DNA of 64,000 nucleotides from Pseudomonadota bacterium (GCA_021785515.1 JAJYEX010000001.1:248001-312000); one strand, 5' to 3'. Positions 31,174 to 40,221 are shown, numbered from the stretch's first letter. Translations and numbers: made by a program. The notes: generated by a model from the letters alone, not told the origin.

Positions 31174-31806
31174 TCAATGTGCTCCACCTGAAGCGTTCAT
31201 GACACTGCGCAGGAATGCCCCGATTTTGTCCGCATCCTTGACTCCCCGACTGCGCTCCACCCCGCTGCTCACATCCACTGCGTAGGGCCGGACTTCCCGG
31301 ATGGCCTCGCCGACATTTTCCGGGGTCAGGCCTCCGGCCAGAACGAGACGCCTTCCCATTCCCTGCGGCAGCCATCGCCAGTCGAAACGGCGCCCGCTGC
31401 CACCGGCGACTTCCGGGCTGTAGGCATCAAACACGAATCCGGCTGCATCCTCGTAGCGATGCACTAGCTGCTCCGGTTCGCTGCCGTCCCGCATGCTAAT
31501 GGCCTTGAGATAGGGTCGCCCATACCGACGGCACTGTTCCGGGTCCTCGTGGCCGTGAAATTGTAGCAAGCTCAGGGGCACAGTCGTGAGAATCCGGCTT
31601 ATGCAGTCCTCAGGCGCATCCACAAACAGCCCGACAACGGCCAGAAATGGAGGCAGGGCGAGGGCGATCTCCCGCGCCTTCCGTGGTTCGATAAATCGCG
31701 GGCTACGTTCATCAAAAACAAAGCCGATCGCATCCGCGCCGGCGTCAGCTGCCGCCAGGGCGTCTTCAAGACGGGTAATCCCGCAGACCTTTACGCGTGT
31801 ACGCAT
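31174..31806 (-). CDS. trpF: Phosphoribosylanthranilate isomerase
   Basis: Amadori rearrangement step of tryptophan synthesis. 210-aa TIM barrel with [14 protein letters not shown] at the start (catalytic cysteine), [15 protein letters not shown] near 83, and [12 protein letters not shown] plus [15 protein letters not shown] near the C-terminus. ATG at 31806 is chosen; a GTG three codons earlier is possible. Stands between truA and trpB. The remaining trp genes are not in the window. Confidence 0.95.
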   Translation of the reverse strand: MRTRVKVCGITRLEDALAAADAGADAIGFVFDERSPRFIEPRKAREIALALPPFLAVVGLFVDAPEDCISRILTTVPLSLLQFHGHEDPEQCRRYGRPYLKAISMRDGSEPEQLVHRYEDAAGFVFDAYSPEVAGGSGRRFDWRWLPQGMGRRLVLAGGLTPENVGEAIREVRPYAVDVSSGVERSRGVKDADKIGAFLRSVMNASGGAH

Positions 31807-31831
31807 GCTTTCCACGAATCGACCGGCGAGC

Positions 31832-32611
31832 TTACCAGAGCCCGGAGACCGGCGAAAGTCTGGGGATCCCGTAACGGTCCGGGTAATCCACGGCCGTCAG
31901 ATACAGGCCATCGGCCTGGGCGGTAATCCCGCCGAGCGTGCGGTCACGTGCGTCCAGGACTGCACGCGCCCAGCTCTCCGGCCGCTCTCCGGCTCCGATA
32001 GCCATCAGCACACCCGCGATATTTCGCACCATGTGGTGAAGAAATCCATTCGCCGCCGCCGTCATGACCACCAGGTCTCCACGACGCTCGACGTCAAGAC
32101 GCCGCAGCTCCCGCACCGGGCTGCGCGCTTGGCACTGCACGGCGCGGTACGACGAGAAATCGTGGGTGCCAAGAAGCTGACGCGCAGCGGTCTGCATGCG
32201 CGCCACGTCGAGCGGCCGGTATTCATGAGTGACTCGTCCAGCAAGATAGCTCGGCCGCACCGACCGATTCAGGATCACGTAGCGGTATTCGCGCCCCGTG
32301 GCCGAGAAACGGGCGTGAAAATCGTCGGCAACCGCCCCGACCCACAGCAGCGCGATTTCGCGGCGCAAATTGCTGTTGGTCCCGCGCAGCCACGCGTACT
32401 CGCTGCGGATTGCATCGGAATCGAAGTGAATCACCTGGGCGCAGGCATGCACACCCGCATCCGTGCGTCCGGCAACGGTAATACGGACCGGCTGATTGGC
32501 AACCTGCCCCAGCGCCTCCTCCACACAATCCTGGACGGTACGCACACCCTCCTGCCGCTGCCAGCCGCTGAAGCCGGAACCGTCGTATTCAATGACTGCC
32601 GCCATGCGCAT
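31832..32611 (-). CDS. truA: tRNA pseudouridine synthase A
   Basis: Makes pseudouridine at positions 38-40 of the tRNA anticodon arm. 259 aa with RMAAVIEYDGSGFSGWQRQ at the N-terminus, the catalytic aspartate in AGRTDAGVHACAQVIHF near 52, and the C-terminal FLHHMVRNIAGVL block near 200. The frame is open upstream to 32674, but the family begins at 32611. Head of truA-trpF-trpB-trpA-accD-folC, a widespread proteobacterial order. Confidence 0.95.
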   Translation of the reverse strand: MRMAAVIEYDGSGFSGWQRQEGVRTVQDCVEEALGQVANQPVRITVAGRTDAGVHACAQVIHFDSDAIRSEYAWLRGTNSNLRREIALLWVGAVADDFHARFSATGREYRYVILNRSVRPSYLAGRVTHEYRPLDVARMQTAARQLLGTHDFSSYRAVQCQARSPVRELRRLDVERRGDLVVMTAAANGFLHHMVRNIAGVLMAIGAGERPESWARAVLDARDRTLGGITAQADGLYLTAVDYPDRYGIPRLSPVSGLW

Positions 32612-32748
32612 GCCGGCATATTCTACAGGTATTACCGGGTATTGATTCGGGCGCCGCGGACAATCGGGCCGCACCCCCGGGTGGCAGCAAACCGCGGGCC
32701 CGCTGGCGGGCCAGACGCCGGCCGCGGATCCGCTTCCGGGACCCAGGA

Positions 32749-35073
32749 TCAGGCTGGCCGGACTTCGATCTCGGTAACGTCCTGGTGCCCGCGGGGAAGG
32801 CGGTGGCCACGCAGCGCGCGTTCACCCACATACTGATCGATATCCTTACCGGGGCGCAGCACCAACTCACCTTTGGCCGAACGCAATACCAGCGCATCAC
32901 CCTCCCGAAAAACGGCGATGCCGGCCAGATACTCCTCACGCTTGACGACCCGGGCCCCCGGAATATTGAGCAGTTTTTCACCCTTGCCCTTTTCCATCTG
33001 TGGCAGTTCGGCAACCATGAAAACCAGAATGTTTCCCGTGTTGGTCACGGCGGCCAGCCAGTCGTTCCCGGGGTCGTTGACACGCTGCGGCGGCAAGGCT
33101 CTCGACCCCTTTGGTACCTTGAGCACCGCCTTGCCCGCGCGTCGGTCGGTAACCAGGTCACCGAGCTTGCAGACGAAACCATACCCGGCATCGGACGTAA
33201 TCAGGTAAGCATCGTCCGGCGCCCCCATCAAGACCCCTGCCCACGTCGCCCCGGGTGGAGGATTCAGGTTCGATGCCAGAGGTTCTCCGTGGCCTCGAGC
33301 AGAGGGCAGCTTGTGCGCCGGCAGGGTATATGAGCGTCCGGTCGAATCCAGGAAAACGACCATCTGGTTGGATTTCCCGCGCGCGGACTGAAGAAACCGA
33401 TCCCCGGTCTTGTAGTCGAGCGCCCGAGCATCGACCTCGTGCCCCTTCCCGGCCCGCACCCACCCCTTTTCGGACAGCACCACGGTAATCGCTTCGGTCG
33501 GCAGCAGTTGCGTAACGTCGAGTGCCTTGGCCTCGCTTCGCTCGACCAGCGGCGACCGGCGCGAATCACCGAATTCCTCGGCATCGGCGATGATTTCATC
33601 GCGCACGGTGTTCCGCAGCTTCTTGCCGGACTTCAGGATCGATTCGATTTCGGTTTTCTCCTTGTCGAGCACCTTCTGCTCGTCCCGGATCTTCATCTCT
33701 TCCAGCCTGGCGAGATGCCGCAGCCGTGTTTCGAGGATCGCATCCGTCTGGATATCCGACAGCCGGAACCGTTTCATCAGCACCGGCTTGGGTTCGTCTT
33801 CGGTGCGGATGATGCGGATCACCTCGTCCAGGTTAAGGTAGGCGGCCAGCAGGCCGTCCAGAACATGGAGACGGGCCACGACCTTGTCGAGCCGGTGCTG
33901 CAGGCGGCGACGTACCGTTTCGATGCGGAAGGTCAGCCACTCCGCGAGCAGGTCCTTGAGACCGAACACGCGCGGGCGGCCGTCGAGACCGATCATGTTG
34001 AAATTCACGCGGTACGAGCGCTCCAGATCAGTCGTCGCAAACAGATGATCCATGAGCTCCGCCGGGTCAACCCGCCCGCTGCGCGGAACAATCACGAGCC
34101 GCGTGGGGTTCTCATGATCGGACTCGTCGCGCAGGCTCTCGACCATGGGCAGCTTCTTCTGCTGCATCTGCTGATCGATCTGCTCCAGAACCTTGGCCGG
34201 CGACACCTGGTACGGCAGGGCGTTGACGATGATGTCTCCGTTTTCCCGCTGCCACTTCGCGCGGGCCCTGACCGAACCCGTGCCGCTGTTGTACATCGCG
34301 CGGATCTCGCTCTTTGGCGTAACAATCTCGGCGTCGGTCGGATAGTCCGGCGCCCGGATATGCTTCATCAGCTCGCCCGTTGTGGAATCTGGATTTTCCA
34401 GCAACCGGACGCAGGCGGCCGCCACCTCCCGCACATTGTGCGGCGGTATATCCGTGGCCATCCCTACCGCGATGCCGGTCGTGCCGTTCAAAAGCACGTT
34501 CGGCAGGCGCGCTGGCATGACTTTCGGCTCCTCCAGCGTACCGTCGAAGTTGGGCTGCCAGTCGACCGTACCCTGTTCCAGTTCCGACAGAAGAGTCTGG
34601 GCAAACGGCGTCAGACGCGACTCCGTATAGCGCATGGCTGCGAACGACTTTGGATCGTCTGGCGACCCCCAGTTCCCTTGGCCATCGACCAGCGGGTAGC
34701 GGTAACTGAACGACTGCGCCATCAGCACCATCGCCTCATAGCAGGCGGTATCACCGTGGGGGTGGTACTTGCCAAGCACGTCTCCGACGGTACGGGCCGA
34801 TTTCTTGTACTTGGCGGCGGCGGACAGTCCGAGCTCCGACATCGCATACACGATCCGGCGCTGGACCGGTTTAAGTCCGTCGGCAATATTCGGCAGCGCC
34901 CGGTCCAGCACAACATACATCGAGTAGTCGAGGTACGCCTTTTCGGTAAAAGCGGCCAGAGGCAGGCGCTCTACCGTGACAGCCCGCGGCCGCGCCTCGA
35001 TGGCGGAGGTCCGGACGCGCCTGTGCGCCCTCTTTTTTTCCGAAGGGGGGTTGCCTGACGACTTTCTGGTCAT
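32749..35073 (-). CDS. parC: DNA topoisomerase IV subunit A
   Basis: Breaks and rejoins DNA in the chromosome-decatenating topoisomerase IV. 774 aa with an N-terminal extension of about 29 basic residues compared with E. coli. Catalytic tyrosine Y149 in AMRYTESRL. The quinolone-determining region reads [10 protein letters not shown]: Thr109 replaces the usual serine (E. coli Ser80), while the acidic Glu113 is kept. The length and the single-block C-terminal domain (from about 520) fit ParC rather than GyrA. It lies 126 bases downstream of parE on the same strand. Confidence 0.95.
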   Translation of the reverse strand: MTRKSSGNPPSEKKRAHRRVRTSAIEARPRAVTVERLPLAAFTEKAYLDYSMYVVLDRALPNIADGLKPVQRRIVYAMSELGLSAAAKYKKSARTVGDVLGKYHPHGDTACYEAMVLMAQSFSYRYPLVDGQGNWGSPDDPKSFAAMRYTESRLTPFAQTLLSELEQGTVDWQPNFDGTLEEPKVMPARLPNVLLNGTTGIAVGMATDIPPHNVREVAAACVRLLENPDSTTGELMKHIRAPDYPTDAEIVTPKSEIRAMYNSGTGSVRARAKWQRENGDIIVNALPYQVSPAKVLEQIDQQMQQKKLPMVESLRDESDHENPTRLVIVPRSGRVDPAELMDHLFATTDLERSYRVNFNMIGLDGRPRVFGLKDLLAEWLTFRIETVRRRLQHRLDKVVARLHVLDGLLAAYLNLDEVIRIIRTEDEPKPVLMKRFRLSDIQTDAILETRLRHLARLEEMKIRDEQKVLDKEKTEIESILKSGKKLRNTVRDEIIADAEEFGDSRRSPLVERSEAKALDVTQLLPTEAITVVLSEKGWVRAGKGHEVDARALDYKTGDRFLQSARGKSNQMVVFLDSTGRSYTLPAHKLPSARGHGEPLASNLNPPPGATWAGVLMGAPDDAYLITSDAGYGFVCKLGDLVTDRRAGKAVLKVPKGSRALPPQRVNDPGNDWLAAVTNTGNILVFMVAELPQMEKGKGEKLLNIPGARVVKREEYLAGIAVFREGDALVLRSAKGELVLRPGKDIDQYVGERALRGHRLPRGHQDVTEIEVRPA

Positions 35074-35199
35074 TTTTCTCCTAACCCTGTCCGGGCAATT
35101 TTAGGATAAAACGGACGCACACACGCCCGCCCGCCGCGGATCGCACCGTATCCGTCAGGCACGGCAGAAGGCTGGCGGATATCGGATGACACGTTCTGT

Positions 35200-37092
35200 T
35201 CAGCCCACATCCGCCCTGTTTCCGTTCTTTTCCAGCCATTCCTTGCGGTCGGCAGCTCTCTTCTTGGCAAGCATCATGTCCATGACCCGGTTCGTTTCAT
35301 CTCCGGTCCGCACTTCAAGCTGCACCAGGCGACGCGTGTTGGGATCCATAACGGTCTCACGCAACTGCGGAGGATTCATCTCACCCAGTCCCTTGAATCG
35401 CGTAATGACCGGTCGCGCCCGTGGATGCTCCTTCTCGATACGCTCAAGGATCTGACGGCGCTCCTCCGCATCAAGCGCGTAATACACCGACTGACCGAGA
35501 TCGATTCGGAACAGCGGCGGCATGGCGACATGAACGTGGCCGGCAGCGACAAGCGGCTTGAAGTGCCGCACAAACAGCGCGCACAGCAGCGTTGCGATGT
35601 GGGCCCCGTCACTGTCGGCGTCAGCCAGGATGCATACCTTGCCATAGCGCAGACCGCTCAGGTCGCTCGATCCGGGATCGACACCGAGGGCCACCGCTAT
35701 GTCGTGCACTTCCTGCGAGGCGAGCACTTGAGCCGAATCAACTTCCCAGGTGTTCAGGATCTTGCCGCGCAGCGGCATAATCGCCTGGAAGTTGCGGTCG
35801 CGCGCCTGCTTTGCCGACCCTCCGGCAGAGTCACCTTCGACCAGAAACAGCTCGGTCATGGCCAGGTCCGTTGAAAGGCAGTCGGCAAGCTTCCCAGGCA
35901 GGCATGGGCCGTTGCCGATCTTCTTGCGCTCGACCTTCTTGGCTACGCGTTGCCGCTCCTGCGCCGACTCCACTGCGAGATTGGCGATGCGCTCGGCATC
36001 CGCGACATGCTGCATGAGCCACTGAGCGAAGGCGTCCTTGACCACAGACCCGGTGAGGCCTGCGGCTTCGCGCGATGTCAGGCGCTCCTTGGTCTGGCCC
36101 GAGAACTGCGGGTCTCGCAGTTTGCAGGACAGCACGTAGCCGGATTTTCCCCAAACGTCTTCAGGCGTGAGCTTCACACCGCGCGGCAGCAGATTGCGGA
36201 ATTCGCAGAACTCGCGTAACGCGTCCGTCAGTCCCTGCCGGAAACCATTTACATGAGTTCCATCCTGCGGGGTTGGAATCAGGTTCACATAGCTGTCCAT
36301 GACGGGATGGTCATTTTCCGGGGCCCAAACGATCGCCCAGTCCAGTTCGGCATCGTCGTTCCGGAAGTGACCGACAAACGGCATTTCCGGAATCAGTTCC
36401 TGCCCGGACAGCTCGCCAAGCAAATAATCCTTAAGCCCGTCCTCGTAACACCATTCTTCGTCGTTTTTTGAATCTGATTCGTCCGAAAACGTAATCTTCA
36501 GGCCTGGGCACAGTACTGCCTTGGCACGCAATACATGCTTCAGTCTGGGCACATGAAACCGCGGGCTGTCAAAGTACTGCTCGTTCGGCCAGAAATGCAC
36601 GGCGGTGCCAGTTGCGCGCGCCCCGACCGACCCGACTACCTTCAGCTCCGAGGTCTTCCGGCCATCAGCAAATGTCATCCGGTACACCTTGCCGGCACGC
36701 TGCACTTCGACCTCAAGCTTCTTGGACAGAGCATTGACTACCGATACACCAACACCGTGCAGACCGCCCGAAAAGCTGTAATTCTTGTTCGAGAACTTTC
36801 CGCCGGCATGGAGACGCGTAAGGATCACCTCCACCCCCGAAACCCCCTCGCCCTTGTGCCGGTCAACCGGCATCCCCCGGCCATCGTCTGTAACGGAAAG
36901 GGACTCGTCCGCATGCAGGACTACCTTTATGTGTTTGGCATATCCCGCAATCGCCTCATCCACAGAGTTATCGACGACCTCTTGGGCGAGATGATTGGGG
37001 CGCTGCGTGTCGGTGTACATGCCTGGACGTTTACGTACGGGATCAAGGCCTGTGAGCACCTCGATTGCGGACGCGTCGTAATTCTGAGCCAT
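35200..37092 (-). CDS. parE: DNA topoisomerase IV subunit B
   Basis: ATPase subunit of topoisomerase IV. 630 aa, the same length as E. coli ParE, starting MAQNYDASAIEVLTGLDPVR. GHKL ATP site with DNSVDEAIAGYAKHI near 44, DDGRGMPVDRHKGEGVSG near 70 and GGLHGVGVSVVNAL near 110. TOPRIM acids are in LVEGDSAGGSAKQARDR near 417 and ILADADSDGAHI near 490. The start at 37092 was chosen for the family N-terminus, with AAGG close upstream. Confidence 0.96.
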   Translation of the reverse strand: MAQNYDASAIEVLTGLDPVRKRPGMYTDTQRPNHLAQEVVDNSVDEAIAGYAKHIKVVLHADESLSVTDDGRGMPVDRHKGEGVSGVEVILTRLHAGGKFSNKNYSFSGGLHGVGVSVVNALSKKLEVEVQRAGKVYRMTFADGRKTSELKVVGSVGARATGTAVHFWPNEQYFDSPRFHVPRLKHVLRAKAVLCPGLKITFSDESDSKNDEEWCYEDGLKDYLLGELSGQELIPEMPFVGHFRNDDAELDWAIVWAPENDHPVMDSYVNLIPTPQDGTHVNGFRQGLTDALREFCEFRNLLPRGVKLTPEDVWGKSGYVLSCKLRDPQFSGQTKERLTSREAAGLTGSVVKDAFAQWLMQHVADAERIANLAVESAQERQRVAKKVERKKIGNGPCLPGKLADCLSTDLAMTELFLVEGDSAGGSAKQARDRNFQAIMPLRGKILNTWEVDSAQVLASQEVHDIAVALGVDPGSSDLSGLRYGKVCILADADSDGAHIATLLCALFVRHFKPLVAAGHVHVAMPPLFRIDLGQSVYYALDAEERRQILERIEKEHPRARPVITRFKGLGEMNPPQLRETVMDPNTRRLVQLEVRTGDETNRVMDMMLAKKRAADRKEWLEKNGNRADVG

Positions 37093-37098
37093 GACCTT

Positions 37099-37129
37099 AA
37101 AAGGGAGCTGTGGAAAAAAGGGAGCTGTG
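37099..37129. repeat. 14-bp direct repeat in the parE leader
   Basis: AAAAGGGAGCTGTG (plus-strand reading) occurs at 37099-37112 and again at 37116-37129, just upstream of the parE start. On the transcript each copy carries CTCCC next to a U-run. It could pair with purine-rich ribosome sites, or it may be a chance duplication. Confidence 0.6.
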
Positions 37130-37261
37130 TAAGTGCGACGGAACCATCGCGGCACAGTGACGACCAGAAGCGCGCCGATGCACGCGCAGCAGGCCAAACC
37201 AATGCCGTGCGCATGCTTCGGGGTACATCAAAAACAGTCTGTCTCCTGCCATTGGCGGCAG

Positions 37262-37290
37262 ATTATAGCGCGCCGCTCGTCCCGTGCGAA
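37262..37290 (-). promoter_or_regulatory. Predicted sigma70 promoter for parE-parC
   Basis: Minus-strand TTCGCA (37285-37290), a 17-base spacer and a perfect TATAAT (37262-37267). It lies between the DUF3501 stop and the parE start, giving a leader of about 165 nt. It would separate parEC transcription from the rubrerythrin operon upstream. Confidence 0.55.
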
Positions 37291-37295
37291 AGGCG

Positions 37296-37907
37296 TCAGC
37301 CGATGATATCGCCGGCAAGCGCCGCGCGCACTTCCTCCGGAAGTGTCTCGACCGAATGCGAATAGGCCGGATGGTCGACACCGATGGAGATCGCAGCACC
37401 CGATTTCACGGCGCGCGTCATGGCCGGCTCGAGTTCGAACCGCAGAAAGTGGACAGATGAGGTCTTGTCGGGGCTCGCCCGGTCCAGGTCTTCGTCCGCG
37501 ATGGCCCAGACACGTCCGAATCCCGCCACGCACACCCACACCCTGGTCTCTATGCCGACCAGGCGTGTCAGCGCCGAACGGCGTTCCGTCTCCTGCTCAT
37601 ACTCGACCATCAGCGTGGCTTTCCAGTTGTGGCCATCTGGAATGAGGGGGTTGTAGGCTGCAATCTCGTCCTCGATGCCCTGCGCATCGAAAATGCGCTC
37701 GGCCCTCAGCATCTCCTGCACCTGATACCGCATCGTCAGCGCATCCTCAAAGTAGAGCGTAACGTGTGGTCCGATCGCAACCCGGCGGTGCAGCTTGTGT
37801 GCCATGACCGCCGCGCGAAATTCCGAACGCGCCTGATCGTATTGCTCCAGCGACATCAGATTCTCGCGGGTAAGTTTTCTTGTGGCCTGACTGCCGGTTT
37901 GGCTCAT
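37296..37907 (-). CDS. DUF3501 family protein
   Basis: A 203-aa protein of the DUF3501 type, function unknown. It has no signal peptide, no membrane segment, and only one cysteine (in WVCVAG), so it is probably cytoplasmic and not an Fe-S protein. The N-terminal half has KLTRENLMSLEQYDQARSEF and a conserved NPLIPDGHNWKATLMVEYE block near 85-105. The upstream gene's TGA is directly followed by an in-frame GTG (37916); I chose the ATG three codons on. Either way it is coupled to the EncFtn-like gene. Last gene of the rubrerythrin/Fe-S/ferritin-like operon, so a role with iron or peroxide is inferred from context only. Confidence 0.82.
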   Translation of the reverse strand: MSQTGSQATRKLTRENLMSLEQYDQARSEFRAAVMAHKLHRRVAIGPHVTLYFEDALTMRYQVQEMLRAERIFDAQGIEDEIAAYNPLIPDGHNWKATLMVEYEQETERRSALTRLVGIETRVWVCVAGFGRVWAIADEDLDRASPDKTSSVHFLRFELEPAMTRAVKSGAAISIGVDHPAYSHSVETLPEEVRAALAGDIIG

Positions 37908-37916
37908 GGTTCGCAC

Positions 37917-38216
37917 TCAGGTTTTATTCTTGCCTTCCAGGGCCACAATCGGCTTGTCCGTAAAGAGATAATCGCGCAGTTCCTTGTCAAAGGCGGGATC
38001 GTGGCGGCGGATCCATTCCAGGATCATCGCCGCATGCTCCTTCTCTTCGTCGCGATTATGCGCAAGGATCGCACGCAGTTCCTTGTCCTTGCAGGCATCC
38101 ACCCGCTGGTTGTACCAGTCGGCCGCCTCCAGTTCCTCCATGAGCGAGACGATCGCGCGATGCATGTCGCGCGTGTCCTCCCGCAATTCGGTCTCGTGAT
38201 ACCCCTCGTTCGCCAT
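37917..38216 (-). CDS. Encapsulated-ferritin-family (EncFtn-like) protein without targeting tail
   Basis: A 99-aa two-helix protein closely resembling encapsulated ferritins such as that of Rhodospirillum rubrum, which form a ferroxidase site at a dimer interface. By alignment from memory, the ferroxidase residues are present: Glu28, Tyr35, Glu58 and His61 in EELEAADWYNQRVDA and HNRDEEKEHAAM, with Glu27/Glu30 at the accessory site. The protein stops soon after the second helix (ALEGKNKT) and lacks the C-terminal encapsulin-targeting peptide. No encapsulin gene is in the window. Strong ribosome site GAGGAGG upstream. Probably oxidises Fe2+ in a free or alternative assembly. Confidence 0.85.
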   Translation of the reverse strand: MANEGYHETELREDTRDMHRAIVSLMEELEAADWYNQRVDACKDKELRAILAHNRDEEKEHAAMILEWIRRHDPAFDKELRDYLFTDKPIVALEGKNKT

Positions 38217-38275
38217 TCTGCCTCCTCATCCAGCCACGATGGGCTATTAAATGCCCGGCCGATACCGGCCGCTTT

Positions 38276-39622
38276 TCAGATGCCGTATGCTTCCCGCAGC
38301 AGGGTCAGCGGATGCTCCGGAGCCTTTCCGGTGCGCAGACCGTTTTCAATCTGATGACCCGCCATCGGGCAATCGCTGCTGTAATGATCCGCTTCGGACT
38401 GCCGCACGCGATCAACCACCGGCCCTGCGATCTTCATCGAGCTCTCGTGAAACTCGCTTTTCACAGCATAGGTCCCGTTATGTCCGGAACAGCGCTCGAT
38501 TGCGTCCACCTGTGTCTGCGGTATCAGCTGCAGGAGCTCGCGCGTCTTCATGCCGATGTTCTGAACTCGCAAATGACAGGCGACGTGGTAGGAAATCTTG
38601 CCTAGCGGCTTCTTGAAATCGGTGCGGAGCTTACCGTACTTATGACGCAGCATTAGATATTCGAAGGGGTCGAATATCGCCGCTCGCACCTTCGCGACCT
38701 CCGGGTCATCGGGAAACATCAGCGGCAACTCCTGCTTAAACATCAGCACGCAGGACGGTACCGGCGCAACGATGTCCCAGCCATCATCCACCAGCCGCGC
38801 CAATAGCGGAACGTTGATTTCCTTGGCACGCTCAACGGCGTCGAGATCCCCGAGTTCGAGCTTCGGCATGCCGCAGCAGCGCCCCTTCTCGGCCACCCTC
38901 ATCAGAATACCGTTGTGACGGAAGACCGCCACGAGATCATCATTGAGCTGCGGCTCATTATAGTTGCCATAGCAGGTAGCAAACAGCGCGACACGCCCGC
39001 GGGTTGGCCCTGTGACCTCGGTCTGTGCGGGCGCGTCGTCGTCACCGCGCCACTGCCTTAGGAAAGTATCGTGGTGATATTCGGGCACAGAGGCGTCCGG
39101 ATGCACATGCAGGGTCTTGTCGAGCACTTTGCGAAACAAACCGGTACGGTTCGCGGCATTAACGACCTGCACGACAATGGGTATTCCTGCCAGGCGCCCG
39201 ACGGCATCAGTGTTCGTCAGGACCCGATCCCGCAATTTTGCCCTGCCTTGGCGAAACCGGACAGCCTTGGCGCGCAACATCAGGTGCGGAAAGTCCAGAT
39301 TCCACGGATGAGGCGGCACGTAGGGGCACTTGGTCATGTAGCACATGTCGCACAGATAGCAGTGGTCGGCAACCTGCCAGAACACGGACTTTGCCACGCC
39401 ATCGAGCTCCATCGTCTCAGACGCGTCGATGGCATCGAACAGGGTCGGGAATGCCTGACACAGGCTGAAGCAGCGACGGCATCCGTGACAGATGTCAAAG
39501 ACGCGCTCCATCTCCTTGATCAGCGCATCTTCCTCGTAAAACCCGGAGTTCTTCCAGTCGAGCGGATGGCGCACCGGCGCCTCTAGATTGCCTTCCCGAT
39601 CCCCACCTGACATCCCAACCAT
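38276..39622 (-). CDS. HdrD/GlpC-like iron-sulfur oxidoreductase subunit
   Basis: A 448-aa cytoplasmic electron-transfer protein. N-terminal ferredoxin part with two [4Fe-4S] motifs: C45, C48, C51, C55 and C88, C91, C94, C99-P. Two CCG-type domains follow. The first is fairly complete (C217, CCG at 249-251, C291). The second is degenerate: CSG at 378-380 instead of CCG, and CPMA at 418 instead of CxxC. Relatives (GlpC, GlcF, HdrD) pass electrons to or from quinones, flavins or disulfides. Between rubrerythrin and the EncFtn-like gene, it may supply electrons to the di-iron proteins; that is inference. The start at 39622 has AAGGTG upstream. Confidence 0.82.
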   Translation of the reverse strand: MVGMSGGDREGNLEAPVRHPLDWKNSGFYEEDALIKEMERVFDICHGCRRCFSLCQAFPTLFDAIDASETMELDGVAKSVFWQVADHCYLCDMCYMTKCPYVPPHPWNLDFPHLMLRAKAVRFRQGRAKLRDRVLTNTDAVGRLAGIPIVVQVVNAANRTGLFRKVLDKTLHVHPDASVPEYHHDTFLRQWRGDDDAPAQTEVTGPTRGRVALFATCYGNYNEPQLNDDLVAVFRHNGILMRVAEKGRCCGMPKLELGDLDAVERAKEINVPLLARLVDDGWDIVAPVPSCVLMFKQELPLMFPDDPEVAKVRAAIFDPFEYLMLRHKYGKLRTDFKKPLGKISYHVACHLRVQNIGMKTRELLQLIPQTQVDAIERCSGHNGTYAVKSEFHESSMKIAGPVVDRVRQSEADHYSSDCPMAGHQIENGLRTGKAPEHPLTLLREAYGI

Positions 39623-39666
39623 TATTTAGGTCACCTTGTCCATCATCGAAGTGGCTGCAGAGGCGG

Positions 39667-39690
39667 CGGGTATCCCTGGCGGGATACCCG
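39667..39690. repeat. Perfect 10-bp inverted repeat after rubrerythrin
   Basis: CGGGTATCCC-TGGC-GGGATACCCG, a perfect 10-bp stem with a 4-base loop, between the rubrerythrin stop and the HdrD-like gene. No T-run follows on the minus strand, so it is not a standard intrinsic terminator. It could protect the rubrerythrin mRNA end or reduce read-through. Confidence 0.75.
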
Positions 39691-39698
39691 GGCCAACA

Positions 39699-39726
39699 CA
39701 GTCCCCGGGCACCCGCCCCGGGACTG
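39699..39726. repeat. Second strong hairpin after rubrerythrin
   Basis: CAGTCCC and GGGACTG flank an inner GGGC/GCCC stem, giving eleven pairs with one C-C mismatch and a 4-base loop. It begins 14 bases after the rubrerythrin stop and stands beside the other hairpin at 39667-39690. Together they look like an mRNA-processing or attenuation element. Confidence 0.65.
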
Positions 39727-39740
39727 CAGTGCTGACAGGG

Positions 39741-40163
39741 TTACTTACCGAGGCCGTCCAGAGCCTTCTGGAAACGGTTGGCATGGGAGCGCTCGGCCTT
39801 GGCGAGGGTCTCGAACCAGTCGGCAATCTCGCCAAAGCCCTCGGCCCGGGCGGTTTTCGCCATGCCCGGATACATATCGGTGTACTCATGGGTTTCCCCG
39901 GCGATGGCCGACTTCAGGTTATCGCTGGTGCTGCCAATGGGCAGCCCCGTGGCCGGGTCCCCCACCGCCTCCATGTACTCCAGATGCCCGTGGGCATGGC
40001 CGGTCTCGCCTTCGGCGGTGGAACGGAATACCGCTGAGACATCGTTGTAGCCCTCAACGTCGGCCTTGCCGGCAAAGTAGAGATAGCGCCGGTTCGCCTG
40101 TGACTCTCCGGCGAAGGCGGCTTTAAGGTTATCGTGGGTTTTGGTGCCATTCAGGCTCTTCAT
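39741..40163 (-). CDS. Rubrerythrin, di-iron domain only
   Basis: A 140-aa ferritin-like di-iron protein of the rubrerythrin family, expected to reduce hydrogen peroxide. Likely di-iron ligands are E20, E53-x2-H56, E90 (with E93) and E124-x2-H127 in the four-helix bundle. The C-terminal rubredoxin domain of classical rubrerythrins (two CxxC) is absent and there is no cysteine at all, so electrons must come from a partner. The start at 40163 has GGAGA seven bases upstream; an in-frame TTG two codons earlier is less likely. First gene of the operon, behind a promoter overlapping a PerR-box-like palindrome. Confidence 0.92.
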   Translation of the reverse strand: MKSLNGTKTHDNLKAAFAGESQANRRYLYFAGKADVEGYNDVSAVFRSTAEGETGHAHGHLEYMEAVGDPATGLPIGSTSDNLKSAIAGETHEYTDMYPGMAKTARAEGFGEIADWFETLAKAERSHANRFQKALDGLGK

Positions 40164-40221
40164 ACTCAAGTCTCCATGTCATTCGTCGTGGATTTCTCAA
40201 AGTAAAGGCTTCAGCTCTTAC

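Noticed and set aside
33439-35058. Long plus-strand open frame (539 codons) opposite parC
   Set aside because: It is antisense to a clear topoisomerase gene, has Arg/His/Gln-rich low-likelihood protein sequence and no ribosome site. High GC commonly opens such frames.
37093-37197. Longer N-terminus for parE
   Set aside because: The frame is open upstream, but the added residues include the leader repeat and promoter-proximal DNA, and ParE proteins begin at the chosen Met.
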